Shown here in pieces: positions 8,647 through 17,189 of a DNA stretch of 64,000 nt (its first letter is position 1; the number at the start of each line of letters is the position of its first letter). Source of the DNA: G963701675 sp963701675 (GTDB taxonomy: Bacteria > Planctomycetota > Planctomycetia > Gemmatales > Gemmataceae). Made by a program: the position numbers and the translations under genes. The stretch covers positions 3,720,001 through 3,784,000 of the forward strand of contig OY969623.1 of the NCBI GenBank assembly GCA_963701675.1. The letters are read 5' to 3'. The notes below the pieces were generated by a model. That model worked only from the letters and a program-made list of their open reading frames with translations. It did not search any database and was not told the DNA's origin.

Positions 8647-9793
8647 TTAGTTCCCCGCCGGGATCCACATGTAGCTTTCGATGATTCTTCCTCCTTTCGG
8701 CGGTGCCGCGAACATGCGGCTCACACCGAGCCAAGCGGCTTTTGCCGCTTCTTCTGAGCTTCCTCTCGCGAAGGAAATGCTGCTGGGGGAGGCCATTTTG
8801 TGGCCTGTGTCATTGCGTGGGCCCTCCTCGATGCGAATGATGAGCAAGACGCCGTGGCCGGTTTCTAGAATGCCCGCGATGGTCGCCTCGTTTTTCGCGA
8901 TCGTGGCGTCGATCAATGTTTCCACCCGACTGCGGTTTAGGCTTTGACCAAGGTCAGCGAGGGCCCGCGCTTTGGCACCCGCGATATTGCCATTGCGAGC
9001 CAGTAATCTGGCGCGGCGCGACTTGCGATTTCATCATTTCGCGGATCGAGAGATTGCTAAAGGTGCGCTGAAGAGCCGAACCGGCGCTTGAGGCTTTGGG
9101 CGAACTGGGGCCGCCGCTAGGCGGTCCTCCGCCTGACGGCCCGCCGCCGGAGCTGGGGGGCAGCGGCGGGAAAAGCTGCTTGACGGCAACCAGCCGCGAG
9201 CCCGCCGGTCGGGATTCGTCCAGCCGGAGGTGATCGATCTGTCGAATCGACAATTGAAAAAGCCGTGCCCATTGGCGGACGTCTTCGGTAACGAAGATGC
9301 CGATGTTGAAATCCTTGCCGGACAAGTGCGCGGCGCCTCGCCCACCGCCTTCAAATGTCACGCGCGGGATGGCCAGCGGCGTGTTGAACCGACCGTCGAG
9401 CTTGACGGGACCTTTTTGAGGGTGTGTCCCCACCTGGACCTTGGTCTTTTGGCCGACCAGTTCGATGACTTTTTCAACTGCTGCCGCGTCGCTCGGCTTT
9501 TGGGCCACGTCGATCAAGAGTTTGACAAAGCGATCGTCTAGTCGAAAGGCGAGTATTTTGTCCAGGCCGGCGCCGCTTTTGAAACCGGAGCGAGCCTCGA
9601 CATTGGTGGTCAGCCAGAATTCGCCAGCGCGGAGTCCGACGGAATGATTGCGATCCGCTGCGGCCAGGGTTCGGCCGGTTTCATCGACATGGTAGAGGGT
9701 AATGGTCTTGCCGGTGGAGGGCCCGAAACGGTCGAGGGCCTTGAGCAACTCTGCATCGGAGGTAGCCGGCGCGGGAGCTTTAAGGTCAGCCAT
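8647..9793 (-). pseudogene. Unknown two-part protein with Gly/Pro/Ser linker, frameshifted
   Basis: One gene split by an apparent single-base frameshift between about 9000 and 9035. The start ATG (9793) follows a good ribosome site (GGAGAGGAA). The first frame gives about 255 residues: an N-terminal domain (ITLYHVDETGR, then AGEFWLTTN and ILAFRLDDRFVKLL) and a linker rich in Gly, Pro and Ser near residues 213-235. A shift of frame restores continuous coding (LLARNGNIAGAKARALADLG) that runs into a C-terminal domain of about 100 residues ending at 8647. I do not recognise either domain. The LYHV...GEFWLTT layout recalls small enzymatic toxin folds, but no catalytic set can be named. If the indel is a sequencing error the intact protein would be about 380 residues. 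Confidence 0.55.
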
Positions 9794-9974
9794 TTTCCTC
9801 TCCTTCGGCTGGTACGAATAAGGGCATTCACGAACGATTAGATTTTGTGCCGCCGTCCCTTATACGCGATTTGTTCCGGGTGTGACAAAAAAAACTCGAT
9901 TTGTTCCTCCCACTATCGATGAAGAGAATCAGATCTTTGGAAAGGAGTGTACCTGAAGCGGGGGCACGAGCCCG
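9794..9974 (+). other. Intergenic spacer before a gene remnant
   Basis: No gene seen. The minus strand at 9955-9998 has a tRNA-like 5' half (GGAGCTATAGCTTAGTGG) without matching D-stem, anticodon arm or T-arm. Confidence 0.35.
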
Positions 9975-10271
9975 TTAAGCCACTAAGCTATAGCTCCGAG
10001 TCGCGAGCGAAGAAAAAAGCCAAGCAGTGAAAACGTGGGGCAATCGGCTGGCCTGGCATTCGCTACTTGCACAGGGGGGCCGGGCTGGCGGGGCGAACGC
10101 TTCCGCGGGCGCCGCTACGCCTGTCTCGATCTTCTCGTAATCCATCACGATGCTGCCCAGCAGAGCCGAGGCATACCGATGCGTAGTGCGGTGCGGCCAT
10201 GGAATGCCGCCCACCTCTCGGTAGTTCTCGTAGGCAATCCGCTGGCCGACCTTACCATCCGCCGGGCCGAC
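9975..10271 (-). pseudogene. C-terminal fragment of a protein resembling outer-membrane lipoprotein-sorting families
   Basis: A minus-strand frame open from about 10271 encodes GKVGQRIAYENYREVGG, IPWPHR and KIETGVAAPAEAF. The YExYREV..G...PHR pattern resembles C-termini of LolA/DUF-type secreted proteins in planctomycetes; this comparison is from memory and weak. No upstream part exists, because the frame starts next to the IS-like end at 10272. The fragment was probably cut off by that insertion or a later deletion. Confidence 0.35.
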
Positions 10272-10345
10272 TGAAGATCTGTTCTAGCTCCAGTGAAAAA
10301 GCGGACACTTCTACTGCGTTAAGAGCGGACATTTCTATTGCGGTA
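10272..10345 (+). mobile_element. Solitary insertion-sequence end (IS21-like)
   Basis: Two direct copies of GCGGACAyTTCTAyTGCG lie here (around 10302 and 10330), preceded by TGTTCTAGCTCCAGTG. Tandem copies of this kind are typical terminal repeats of IS21-type elements. No istA/istB-like transposase gene and no second end is found nearby, so it is a relic end. Confidence 0.42.
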
Positions 10346-11323
10346 TGACAACCGCCATTTTTTTCTTGACAAGCATCATTCTGGGTGTTGCAATAGCGGC
10401 ATCTCAGAGTACCAAAGGTAGCTGACAGAGACGTCACGTGCAGCCCACGCCCTCGTGCCAACACCTGAGCCGCCTAACAGATTCGAATCCTCGAGCCCGT
10501 TCTCCATTAGATACGCCCCATCAAGCACACAAGGGTTGCCTACGCACTCTCCAAGCCCATTTTCATCTCGGTAATAGAAGTCGCCGAATCGAGAAGGGAA
10601 GTGACGGTGCGCAAGTACGCTGAAGTGCGCGACGAGATGAAGACAGAGGCCCGCGCGTCCTCTACGGCCGCATCGACCTCGGGGCGGATGAAGCCGTGGT
10701 CCGGCGGCCCACGCCGGCCGACGCCGACCCGGTAAGGCCGCCGACGGTGGTGCCGTGATGCGGACGGCGCCCGCACTCCTGGATAATCCGCGTTGTCCCC
10801 GGTTGTCCCCAAAGTTCTTCGATCCCTCCTTAGTGTGAAATTTCCACATTGGCCCGAAGGAGACCATCGATGTTCACTCGCCGCACGAGTCTTTGTTTGC
10901 TTATCATCGCAGTATTTCGTGGTACGATCACCATGAGTACCGGCGAGTGGGAGGAAGGCAAGCGGGAAACGGACCCGATTGGCAAAAAATGGGTTCCTTA
11001 CAGACGTCGTGACAACCTACGTCGGCGTGTCGGACCGCCGCGCGCTAACCCCTTAGGCTTGCGTGCGCATGTCGATCACACCGAAGCGCGCAACAACTCG
11101 TGAGCGAACGCGCGACCTGAGACCGGCTCGAAACGGACGCGAAGCGGGGGACGCCGGAGGAAGACGGTGGGTTGTTATTCCAAGCGGATACGGTTCTCTG
11201 TGAGCCCAAGGATTAGATGGGTTTTCACTTCGCGACGTGGCAGGAGCGCGACTCGTTCGGTAATATGTGATCCGTAGGTTACGAGAAAAAGCTGTTCGGC
11301 CGACTAGGACGGACCGCGCGACG
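10346..11323 (+). other. Long region without an intact gene; decayed coding
   Basis: Nothing intact. Around 10600-10680 the plus strand has short protein-like stretches (EVTVRKYAEVRDEMK) broken by frame changes. At 10870 an ATG with a GGAGA site starts an 77-codon frame with a hydrophobic start (MFTRRTSLCLLIIAVFRG), but its continuation overlaps a dispersed repeat (10983-11040) and looks random. Confidence 0.35.
10983..11040 (+). repeat. Dispersed repeat, copy 1
   Basis: Roughly 55 bases match, at about 80 percent by eye, the reverse complement of 23012-23072. The shared core includes TTGGCAAAAA and CAACCTACGTCGGCGTGTCGG. One frame of both copies reads TYVGVS, so the repeat may be a fossil coding segment. 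Confidence 0.5.
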
Positions 11324-11854
11324 ATGGAGTTGGTGATGGCATCAGCAGCAGCGAAGAAAGCTGCCGCGACTCGGAAACGCCGGGCGGCTGGCAGAAAGGC
11401 GGCCGCAACGCAGAAGCGGCGTGCCGCGGCCACCAGCACACCGTCTGTCATCCCGATGCTCTCGTACGAGGACGGGATCGCGGCTCTGGTATGGCTGACC
11501 GAGGCGTTCGGATTTCGGGAGCGAAACCGTCTCACAGCCCCGGACGGTCGGCTCTCGCACGCCGAGATGGCAGTGGGGGATGGCTTGATCATGCTCGCGT
11601 CTCCGACACCAGACTACCAGAGCCCGAAGCGCCATCGGCAGGTCTGCGAGCCGGCCCGCAAATGGTCGGCGGTCCCCTGGATCATCGATGGTGTGCTCGT
11701 CTTCGTGGACGACCTCGATGCGCACTTCGCACGAGCCAAAGCCGCCGGTGCGACGATCCTGTCCGACATTGACGAGGGCCCGCCCGGCCGACGATATCGG
11801 GCGGAGGATCTCGAAGGCCACCGTTGGTTCTTTTTCGAGAAGGACGAAGGATGA
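11324..11854 (+). CDS. VOC-superfamily (glyoxalase/bleomycin-resistance-like) protein
   Basis: Protein of 176 residues from ATG 11324; an ATG at 11336 is also possible. The first 40 residues are almost only Ala, Lys and Arg (KKAAATRKRRAAGRKAAA), a histone-H1-like basic tail. The rest is a VOC fold: VIPMLSYEDGIAALVWLTEAF, then HAEMAVGDGLIMLASP, the VFVDDLDAHFARAKAAGATI strand-helix and the closing EDLEGHRWFFFE strand. VOC proteins include metal-dependent isomerases, dioxygenases and drug-binding proteins; the substrate cannot be read. The basic extension suggests nucleic-acid association, which is unusual for the family. Confidence 0.82.
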   Translation: MELVMASAAAKKAAATRKRRAAGRKAAATQKRRAAATSTPSVIPMLSYEDGIAALVWLTEAFGFRERNRLTAPDGRLSHAEMAVGDGLIMLASPTPDYQSPKRHRQVCEPARKWSAVPWIIDGVLVFVDDLDAHFARAKAAGATILSDIDEGPPGRRYRAEDLEGHRWFFFEKDEG

Positions 11855-12406
11855 CGCGGCGCGGTCTACGATGAGAGGCCGGGCCGAACCCTCCTATGGC
11901 CTCGGAAGTCAATAGGCGCACCGCGAACGGGGAGTGATTCTTCTCCTTCGTAGCGTTACGTCTGGAATGTGATTGACGCTTGAACCCAACGCCTGCACCG
12001 AACTGATTCGACTTGGTGAGTCAGCCAAGGGGCTGCTCCAAACACTCCTCCAAGGGTCGGCCGTCTGGCTCTTCCGAGCCGGACGACTGCGGCATGTGAA
12101 GTTGCCGCGCCCGAGAAACTCATCCGTACCGCGGCGCCGGCTCATCAAAATGATGGACTCCTCCTTTCGGGGGTCCAGTTAGGTCATAGCTCGGCGCGCG
12201 GGCAGCCACTCGGTTCACCGTCCATCACACTCCTCTAAGTTCTTCGGAAAACCGGTGACGCCGGGGGCCAATCCAAACGCTTCGGGGTCGGGAACTTTGG
12301 CGTAGCGCTGCCGTGCGGGCTCGCTGTCCCAGATCAATGGCATCCGCCGAACGCTCCTCCCTTGTTGCCCCAGTTCGGCGCACAGCTCCCCGGCGCCGAC
12401 CGGCAA
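11855..12406 (+). other. Intergenic region beside the IS110 element
   Basis: No supported gene. The part next to 12406 is the downstream flank of the IS110 transposase and probably includes the element's other end, but IS110 elements lack terminal inverted repeats and the boundary cannot be read. A 69-codon frame at 11973-12182 has no features. Confidence 0.4.
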
Positions 12407-13459
12407 TCAACTCGCCAGAAAGCGCTTCAACTCAAAGGCTTCTCCTTTACGCCACAAGTGGTACACGGCCCGTGCCAGCCGAGCTTTCAAAGTTGCCAGG
12501 GCCCGTCGCTTGCCGTAGCGCTTCTCGCGCTGCGCCAACCAATGCCGCACTGGTTCATTGGCACGCAACAATAAACACGCTGCCTCGGAGAACGCCCACT
12601 TCAAATGAGCGTTGCCGATCTTGTGCCCGCCGGTCCCTTGCACCTTGCCGGCCGACTCATGCACGCACCGAACCAGCCGCGCGTAGGAGAGAAAATCCCC
12701 GACCTCCGGGAAGCGGCGGATGTCGTGGATCTCATAGAGCAGCACCAACCCCAGCACTTTGCCCACGCCCGGGACGGTCTGCAAGCGATAATACGCTTGC
12801 ACGTCGTCTACCTTGGCACTGCGCGTGAGGTATAACTCCAACTCGCCGATCAACTCGTCGTAGTAATCGATCAAGGTCAGATCGGTCTCCACGTTTTTGC
12901 GGACGCTCGGGTGGGTGAAGCGTTCCGCGAGCTTCAGTTCCACGCGATTGGCCGCGTAGCTGAGCTTCTTGGTCAGAGCGGGTTGGTTGTACTGGCTATT
13001 GAGGATTTGCAGATGCGTGAGTGCCTCGGCCCGGCGATGCACCAGGTACATCCGTCTCCGCAGCAAGTCGCGAGTCTCGCGCATGCCGGTGGGATAGACA
13101 TAGGCCAGGGGAAAGGTGCCGCCGCGAAGAACGCGCGCTAGCTTCTCGGCATCAATGGCGTCGGTCTTGGCCTTGCCGCCGTGAATCGCTTTGAGGTACA
13201 GCGCATGGCCGAGCACGAAGGCGATCTGTTCGCGCTGGCACAAGTCGGCCAGCCAGTACCAGGCAAACATGCACTCGACGCCGACAATGAGATCATCGCG
13301 AAAGGGTGTGATGGCACGAAGGAACTCGCCGGGGTCGGCGGCGATGGTGGCTTGGCGCACGATCGTCCCGGCAGGATCGAGGATACAGATCGAAATCGTC
13401 CTGGCGTGCAGATCGCCGCCGCAATAAAATCCGTGTTGTCTGGTGTAGAACTTCATCAT
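12407..13459 (-). CDS. IS110-family transposase (DEDD recombinase)
   Basis: Complete transposase of 350 residues. The N-terminal RuvC-like domain carries the acidic set: D16 in GGDLHART, E62 in VGVECMFAW, and D100 and D103 in KTDAIDAEKLA. The C-terminal transposase_20 domain has a helix-hairpin-helix-like LQTVPGVGKVLGLVLL and the downstream HESAGKVQGTGGHKIGNAHL block with the conserved serine region. The start follows AAGGAG. IS110 enzymes cut and paste circular intermediates without terminal inverted repeats and use a bridge RNA from the non-coding end for targeting. The gene looks intact. It sits alone between accessory genes; the element probably extends some 200 bases to each side. Confidence 0.93.
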   Translation of the reverse strand: MMKFYTRQHGFYCGGDLHARTISICILDPAGTIVRQATIAADPGEFLRAITPFRDDLIVGVECMFAWYWLADLCQREQIAFVLGHALYLKAIHGGKAKTDAIDAEKLARVLRGGTFPLAYVYPTGMRETRDLLRRRMYLVHRRAEALTHLQILNSQYNQPALTKKLSYAANRVELKLAERFTHPSVRKNVETDLTLIDYYDELIGELELYLTRSAKVDDVQAYYRLQTVPGVGKVLGLVLLYEIHDIRRFPEVGDFLSYARLVRCVHESAGKVQGTGGHKIGNAHLKWAFSEAACLLLRANEPVRHWLAQREKRYGKRRALATLKARLARAVYHLWRKGEAFELKRFLAS

Positions 13460-13660
13460 GGTCTCCTTGGGGTGGGTGGAGCCCGAGCCCGCTAAATCGT
13501 GGCGGAAGGTGCATCCTTCCGATAACCACGCTGAGCCAAGGCTTGCCCTTGAGCTCGTTTACTCTGGGACAGGCTTCCGCCCATCCCAACGAGGCCATGA
13601 TGAGTATCCAACCGCTGCAGCAGACGGCGGGGGCGTGCAGGCTTTCCCAGGTTCATAGCT
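13460..13660 (-). ncRNA. Candidate IS110 bridge RNA region
   Basis: This gap lies directly upstream of the transposase start, the usual place of the bridge RNA in IS110 elements. It has no coding capacity of note and folds locally: CGGAAGG and CCTTCCG form a 7-bp stem around 13501-13522. The call rests on family knowledge and position; loops and element boundary were not computed. Confidence 0.35.
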
Positions 13661-13689
13661 CACTCGTCCCCCGGCATTGCGAGGACGAC

Positions 13690-14184
13690 ATGCCTACTCA
13701 TCCACCAGCCGCGCTGACGGGCGATGTCCGACTGCGGAATGTAGCCGAGGGCGATCTCCCTATCTTCTTCGAGCAGCAGTGCGACGCGGACGCGCTTCGG
13801 ATGGCCGCCTTCGAGCCCAGGGATCGGGACGCGTTTATGGCGCACTGGGCAAAGCTCTTGGCCGACCAGACCGTGCTGGTAAGGACTGTTCAGTTCGACG
13901 GGCAAGTGGCGGGGTACATGACGAGTTGGGAACAGGACGGCAAGCGCCTCGTCGCCTACTGGATCGGAAAGCAGATCTGGGGCAAGGGCGTCGCCACCCG
14001 GGCGCTCCGCCAGTTTCTGGGGGTGGTGCAGGCTCGCCCACTGTACGCTCACGTCGCGAAGCACAATATCGGTTCAATCCGGGTGCTGACGAAGTGCGGA
14101 TTCAAGATCTCCTTGGAGGAGACTGCGGCTCTCGACGCGCCGAGCGACGGTGTCGAAGAACTGGTGTTGAAACTCGGGGGATAA
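13690..14184 (+). CDS. GNAT-family N-acetyltransferase
   Basis: Protein of 164 residues from ATG 13690; the frame is open further upstream but that part belongs to the IS110 flank. The fold runs VRLRNVAEGDLPIFFEQQ, the central strand VAGYMTSWEQDGKRLVAYWIG and the acetyl-CoA binding loop KQIWGKGVATRALRQFL (the Q/RxxGxG/A site), followed by LYAHVAKHNIGSIRVLTKCGFK, the classic C-terminal Asn-containing motif. It resembles RimJ/RimL-like small-molecule or protein acetyltransferases. The acceptor is unknown. It is a single gene between the IS110 element and a REP-like palindrome. Confidence 0.85.
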   Translation: MPTHPPAALTGDVRLRNVAEGDLPIFFEQQCDADALRMAAFEPRDRDAFMAHWAKLLADQTVLVRTVQFDGQVAGYMTSWEQDGKRLVAYWIGKQIWGKGVATRALRQFLGVVQARPLYAHVAKHNIGSIRVLTKCGFKISLEETAALDAPSDGVEELVLKLGG

Positions 14185-14200
14185 AAGGCGGGGGAAATGA

Positions 14201-14250
14201 GGGGACATGCTAATTTTCGAGGACAACCGACCGAAAAGCAGAATGTCCCC
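14201..14250 (+). repeat. REP-like palindrome GGGGACAT...ATGTCCCC
   Basis: GGGGACAT (14201-14208) is the exact inverse of ATGTCCCC (14243-14250), with 34 bases between. It lies 16 bases after the GNAT stop. Related GGGGAC-starting palindromes occur at 54739 and 55614. Confidence 0.5.
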
Positions 14251-14396
14251 TTTCTCGAATGGACTACTATGAGCACATCTGTTTCCCTGATCAACACATC
14301 AGGGAATGTCATGTTCGGCGGCGACACGAAGTCGCTGATTTGGCTGTATCGAGGTCGGTGGACCGCGATCAGTGGTTACTTCAAAAGGGCAAGGCC

Positions 14397-14771
14397 ATGG
14401 CAACTGCCGAAAAAGCGCTCCAAGAGATGCGGGAGATCTGCCTTTCGCTACCCGACACCCGCGAGGGTGATCACTTCGGCCAGACAGCCTTCTACGTGAA
14501 GGGCAAGCTCTTCGCGACTTGCGAAGAAAAGCACGGCCTCTGCGAGATAACCTTCGGGCTCGAACCGGACCACGCAGCCGCGCTTGTGGAAAACGACCCT
14601 CGCTTCAAGCCCTATCCCCGGGATAGACGCGGTGTTATCTTAGATGCAGCGAAGGTGAAGAGCTGGAGCGAGGTCAAGGAACTTATCCTCGAAAGCTACG
14701 AACTCGTCAAGCCGCCAAAGGTAAAGAGAGCGGCCAAAAAGTCCACGCCGGGCAAGCGCACCCGCCGGTGA
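14397..14771 (+). CDS. MmcQ/YjbR-family protein
   Basis: Protein of 124 residues with the DNA-binding-like MmcQ/YjbR fold. From ATG 14397: ALQEMREICLSLPDTREGDHFG, then AFYVKGKLFATCEE, and the closing KSWSEVKELILESYELVKPP helix, all typical of the family. A basic tail (KVKRAAKKSTPGKRTRR) follows. The function of the family is not settled; members occur next to stress and resistance genes. The frame is open 46 codons upstream, but that part is the REP-like region. Confidence 0.85.
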   Translation: MATAEKALQEMREICLSLPDTREGDHFGQTAFYVKGKLFATCEEKHGLCEITFGLEPDHAAALVENDPRFKPYPRDRRGVILDAAKVKSWSEVKELILESYELVKPPKVKRAAKKSTPGKRTRR

Positions 14772-14789
14772 AGCACAGAGGAAGACCGG

Positions 14790-14935
14790 GAGATGTATGC
14801 ACGGGGAGCGCCGAACCAGCGGATGAAGCTGACCGGGGCCGCCATCCTGGTTTCGCGCGGCATGAAGGTCTTGCAGGCGGCCCCGGCAGCTTATCCTTAT
14901 CGTTCCGCCGACAAAGCAGAACGCCGGCCGATGCG
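14790..14935 (+). repeat. Degenerate dispersed coding-like repeat
   Basis: The plus strand reads NQRMKLTGAAILVSRGMKV and LQAAPAAYPYRSADK without a plausible gene around it. From memory, very similar fragments recur between genes in planctomycete genomes, so it is entered as a dispersed repeat and not a gene. Confidence 0.4.
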
Positions 14936-14973
14936 ACGCCACGCGCTGTCCCCTTCAGTACCATGTCCATTGC

Positions 14974-16152
14974 ATGACCATGCTTCGCCACGTTCCCCCG
15001 ATGGGCATCTACGAGACGCTCTACGCGTTCCGCGACGCGTTCGGCAAGTACATGGGCGAACCCGGCACCCATCCCTGGAGCCAGGGGTTTCCCCGGACGG
15101 TTCAACTGCCGGGCGGGCCCGCGATTCCGTCGTCGGTCCAGGTCTCGTCGGACCACCTGAAGTATCCGAAGGCGTGGGGACTGCCCGCCCTGCGCGAGGC
15201 GATCGCCGCGTACTACTGCCGCCACTACGGCGCCGACATCACGAGCGACAACGTCATGATTTTCGCGGGGGGAAGGCCCGGTCTCGCGGCGGTCCTGCTC
15301 TTCCTCGAAGCCGGCATCCGGGTCCGGATCGCCTCCACCGAGTACACGCCGTACTTCGACCTGCTTCGCCTCCTGGACCGTCCCTACGACACGGTCGCGA
15401 GCGGGCCGCAGAACGGATTCGCGCCGCCGGTTGCCGAACTCATCCGGCGCGACCCCGCGGCGCGCCATCTCCTTCTCCTCAGCAACCCGTGCAATCCCAC
15501 GGGCGTCACCCGGCACGGGGCGGAGCTCGAGGAGATCGTGACCGCGGCGCGCGACGGGGAAATCGGGCTCCTGGTCGACGAGGCGTACGAGCTCTTCCAT
15601 GACGAGCCCGTGAGCGCGATGAAGTACGTCCGCAGAATCGACGACACGGACATCTTCGTCGCGGGCGCGGCCACGAAGGGGCTCCAGTCGCCCGGCATCC
15701 GGATCGGCTGGGTCGTGGCGTCGCGCCGCAACGTCGAGATCCTCGGCAACTTCTCGTCGTTCGGCATGGGCGGCGTTTCGCATCCCTCGCAGTGCTTCGC
15801 CCTCGAGCTGTTCGGCGAGGAGCGGATCGCGCTCGCACGGCGCGCCGTGCCCGCGTACTACGGGAGCCAGCGCGAGCGGTACGGTAAGGCTTTCCAGGGG
15901 CTCGGCCTCGAGCTCTTCACCGGCAACGGCGGGTTCTACCACTGGTGCCGCCTGCCGGGGGGGATGACGGCCGAGACGCTCAACCGCCGGCTCTTTAAGG
16001 AGGGCGCGGCGATCCTCAAGGGCACCGACTGCGACATGCTCCGCCGCGGTGACGCGTCGCCGCTCGCGACCTTCTTCCGCTTCTCGTTCGGCCCGCTCGC
16101 GCCCGAGTCGTTCGAGTCCGACGTGGAGATTCTCAAGCGGGCCCTTGAATAG
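14974..16152 (+). CDS. PLP-dependent aminotransferase, class I/II fold
   Basis: Fold-type I aminotransferase of 392 residues from ATG 14974 (an ATG at 15001 is also possible). Diagnostic parts: GLPALREAIAAYY, the NPCNPTG motif (171-177), VDEAYE with the PLP-ring aspartate D202, and the Schiff-base lysine K235 in ATKGLQSPGIRIGW, followed by the phosphate-binding arginine. This resembles aspartate/alanine-type aminotransferases. The substrate cannot be read. Codon use is markedly more GC-rich than in the flanking genes (runs of GCG, CTC and GTC), and no pathway partner lies nearby, so recent transfer from a high-GC donor is likely. A long antisense frame results from this composition. Confidence 0.9.
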   Translation: MTMLRHVPPMGIYETLYAFRDAFGKYMGEPGTHPWSQGFPRTVQLPGGPAIPSSVQVSSDHLKYPKAWGLPALREAIAAYYCRHYGADITSDNVMIFAGGRPGLAAVLLFLEAGIRVRIASTEYTPYFDLLRLLDRPYDTVASGPQNGFAPPVAELIRRDPAARHLLLLSNPCNPTGVTRHGAELEEIVTAARDGEIGLLVDEAYELFHDEPVSAMKYVRRIDDTDIFVAGAATKGLQSPGIRIGWVVASRRNVEILGNFSSFGMGGVSHPSQCFALELFGEERIALARRAVPAYYGSQRERYGKAFQGLGLELFTGNGGFYHWCRLPGGMTAETLNRRLFKEGAAILKGTDCDMLRRGDASPLATFFRFSFGPLAPESFESDVEILKRALE

Positions 16153-16337
16153 TCCCAGATCCCACGTCCAGGGTCCAAATTCGGTCAAGGGTTCGGGGAT
16201 CTTGTCCGTTGTGATGCATGGTGCGCCTTCAGGGACCCTGTGATAATCTGATCAACTAGTCTAGCCGTCGATTGCGAGGAGCGTCATTCGACTTACTTGA
16301 GGGAACACTTGCCCATGCGCATGTTAAGGAATGAAAC

Positions 16338-16442
16338 ATGACGACAACAGCTTTTCTCCTGACGATGCTCGTGCCGGCTGTCGTATCGGCGCAGCAGAAG
16401 CCAACTACGGGTTACGCGCCGGAGCGTTCTGGGTCAGCGTGA
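16338..16442 (+). CDS. Orphan signal-peptide ORF (34 codons)
   Basis: An ATG preceded by AAGGA at good spacing starts a textbook signal peptide (MTTTAFLLTMLVPAVVSAQQ) that ends after 34 codons. It is probably the stub of a secreted protein whose body was deleted. A different frame continues to 16540 but is not domain-like. Confidence 0.35.
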   Translation: MTTTAFLLTMLVPAVVSAQQKPTTGYAPERSGSA

Positions 16443-16508
16443 TCGAGCGCAACGAAGAGGCCGCCCCGAAAGACCCAGCGGAACGGTATATGCGAGCGAT
16501 CGGCGATC

Positions 16509-17189
16509 ATGCCTCAAATCACGCTGCAGCAGGTTGTTAAACGCCTTCAGTCTCACTACGGCGAACAAAAACCGCCGAAGCTGGCGGGTCCGTGGGAAAT
16601 GATTCTGTGGGAAAACGTCGCATACCTCGCCGACGACGAGCGACGACAACAAGCGTTCGAGACTCTTAAGAAACGAAACGGTACGAAGCCGACGCAAATT
16701 CTCTCCGCTTCCGAGGAGGCTCTCCTCGAAGTGACCCGGCACGGCATCATGCCGGAACAATTCGCCAAGAAACTCCGTAAGTGTGCGCAGATCGTGCTTG
16801 AGGAGTTCGACGGCGACCTGGAAGCCGTTCTCAAGTGGTCATTCGCCAAAGCCAAGAAAGCACTCCAGAAGTTTCCGGGAATTGGTGAGCCGGGCGCGGA
16901 GAAGATTCTCCTTTTTACTCGGACCTATCCCGTGTTAGCTCTGGAATCAAACGGTTTGCGTGTGTTACTCCGGCTTGGGTTTGGTGAGGAGACGAAGAGT
17001 TATGCGACGACGTACCGGCTCGTCCAGCAGAGCATCAAGAACGAGATTAGCGAAGATTTTGATTGGCTGATTCAAACTCACTTGCGTCTTCGACGACACG
17101 GACAGGAATTATGCCGACGTTCTAAGCCAAAGTGTCAAGAATGCCCGCTCGCGGCGGATTGCGAGTATTGCCAGCGGGAAAGCAGGTGA
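16509..17189 (+). CDS. Endonuclease III-like HhH-GPD protein with [4Fe-4S] cluster
   Basis: Base-excision-repair-type glycosylase of 226 residues. The helix-hairpin-helix is at 119-135 (LQKFPGIGEPGAEKILL). The cluster cysteines C202, C209, C212 and C218 follow the canonical C-x6-C-x2-C-x5-C spacing. Two active-site differences are visible: the position of the Nth catalytic lysine (after GxG) is a proline, and the conserved Asp of the VDTH loop aligns with E146 (LALESNGLRV). It is therefore not a standard Nth; it could be a monofunctional glycosylase with an altered acid or a structural DNA binder. Its TGA overlaps the ATG of the next gene by one base, opening a tightly coupled cassette. Confidence 0.85.
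   Translation: MPQITLQQVVKRLQSHYGEQKPPKLAGPWEMILWENVAYLADDERRQQAFETLKKRNGTKPTQILSASEEALLEVTRHGIMPEQFAKKLRKCAQIVLEEFDGDLEAVLKWSFAKAKKALQKFPGIGEPGAEKILLFTRTYPVLALESNGLRVLLRLGFGEETKSYATTYRLVQQSIKNEISEDFDWLIQTHLRLRRHGQELCRRSKPKCQECPLAADCEYCQRESR

Noticed and set aside
9955..9998. tRNA-like 5' half on the minus strand
   Set aside because: The acceptor and D-loop starts resemble a tRNA, but the D-stem, anticodon arm and T-arm cannot be formed.
10440..10540. T-loop-like GATTCGAATC
   Set aside because: A simple 10-bp palindrome with no surrounding tRNA structure.
10376..10867. 163-codon minus-strand frame
   Set aside because: Irregular, Arg/Gly/Pro-rich composition; protein-like patches are on the other strand.
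14707..16188. 493-codon frame antisense to the aminotransferase
   Set aside because: It is a by-product of high third-position GC in the real gene; composition is Arg/Gly/Val/Ala-rich without domains.
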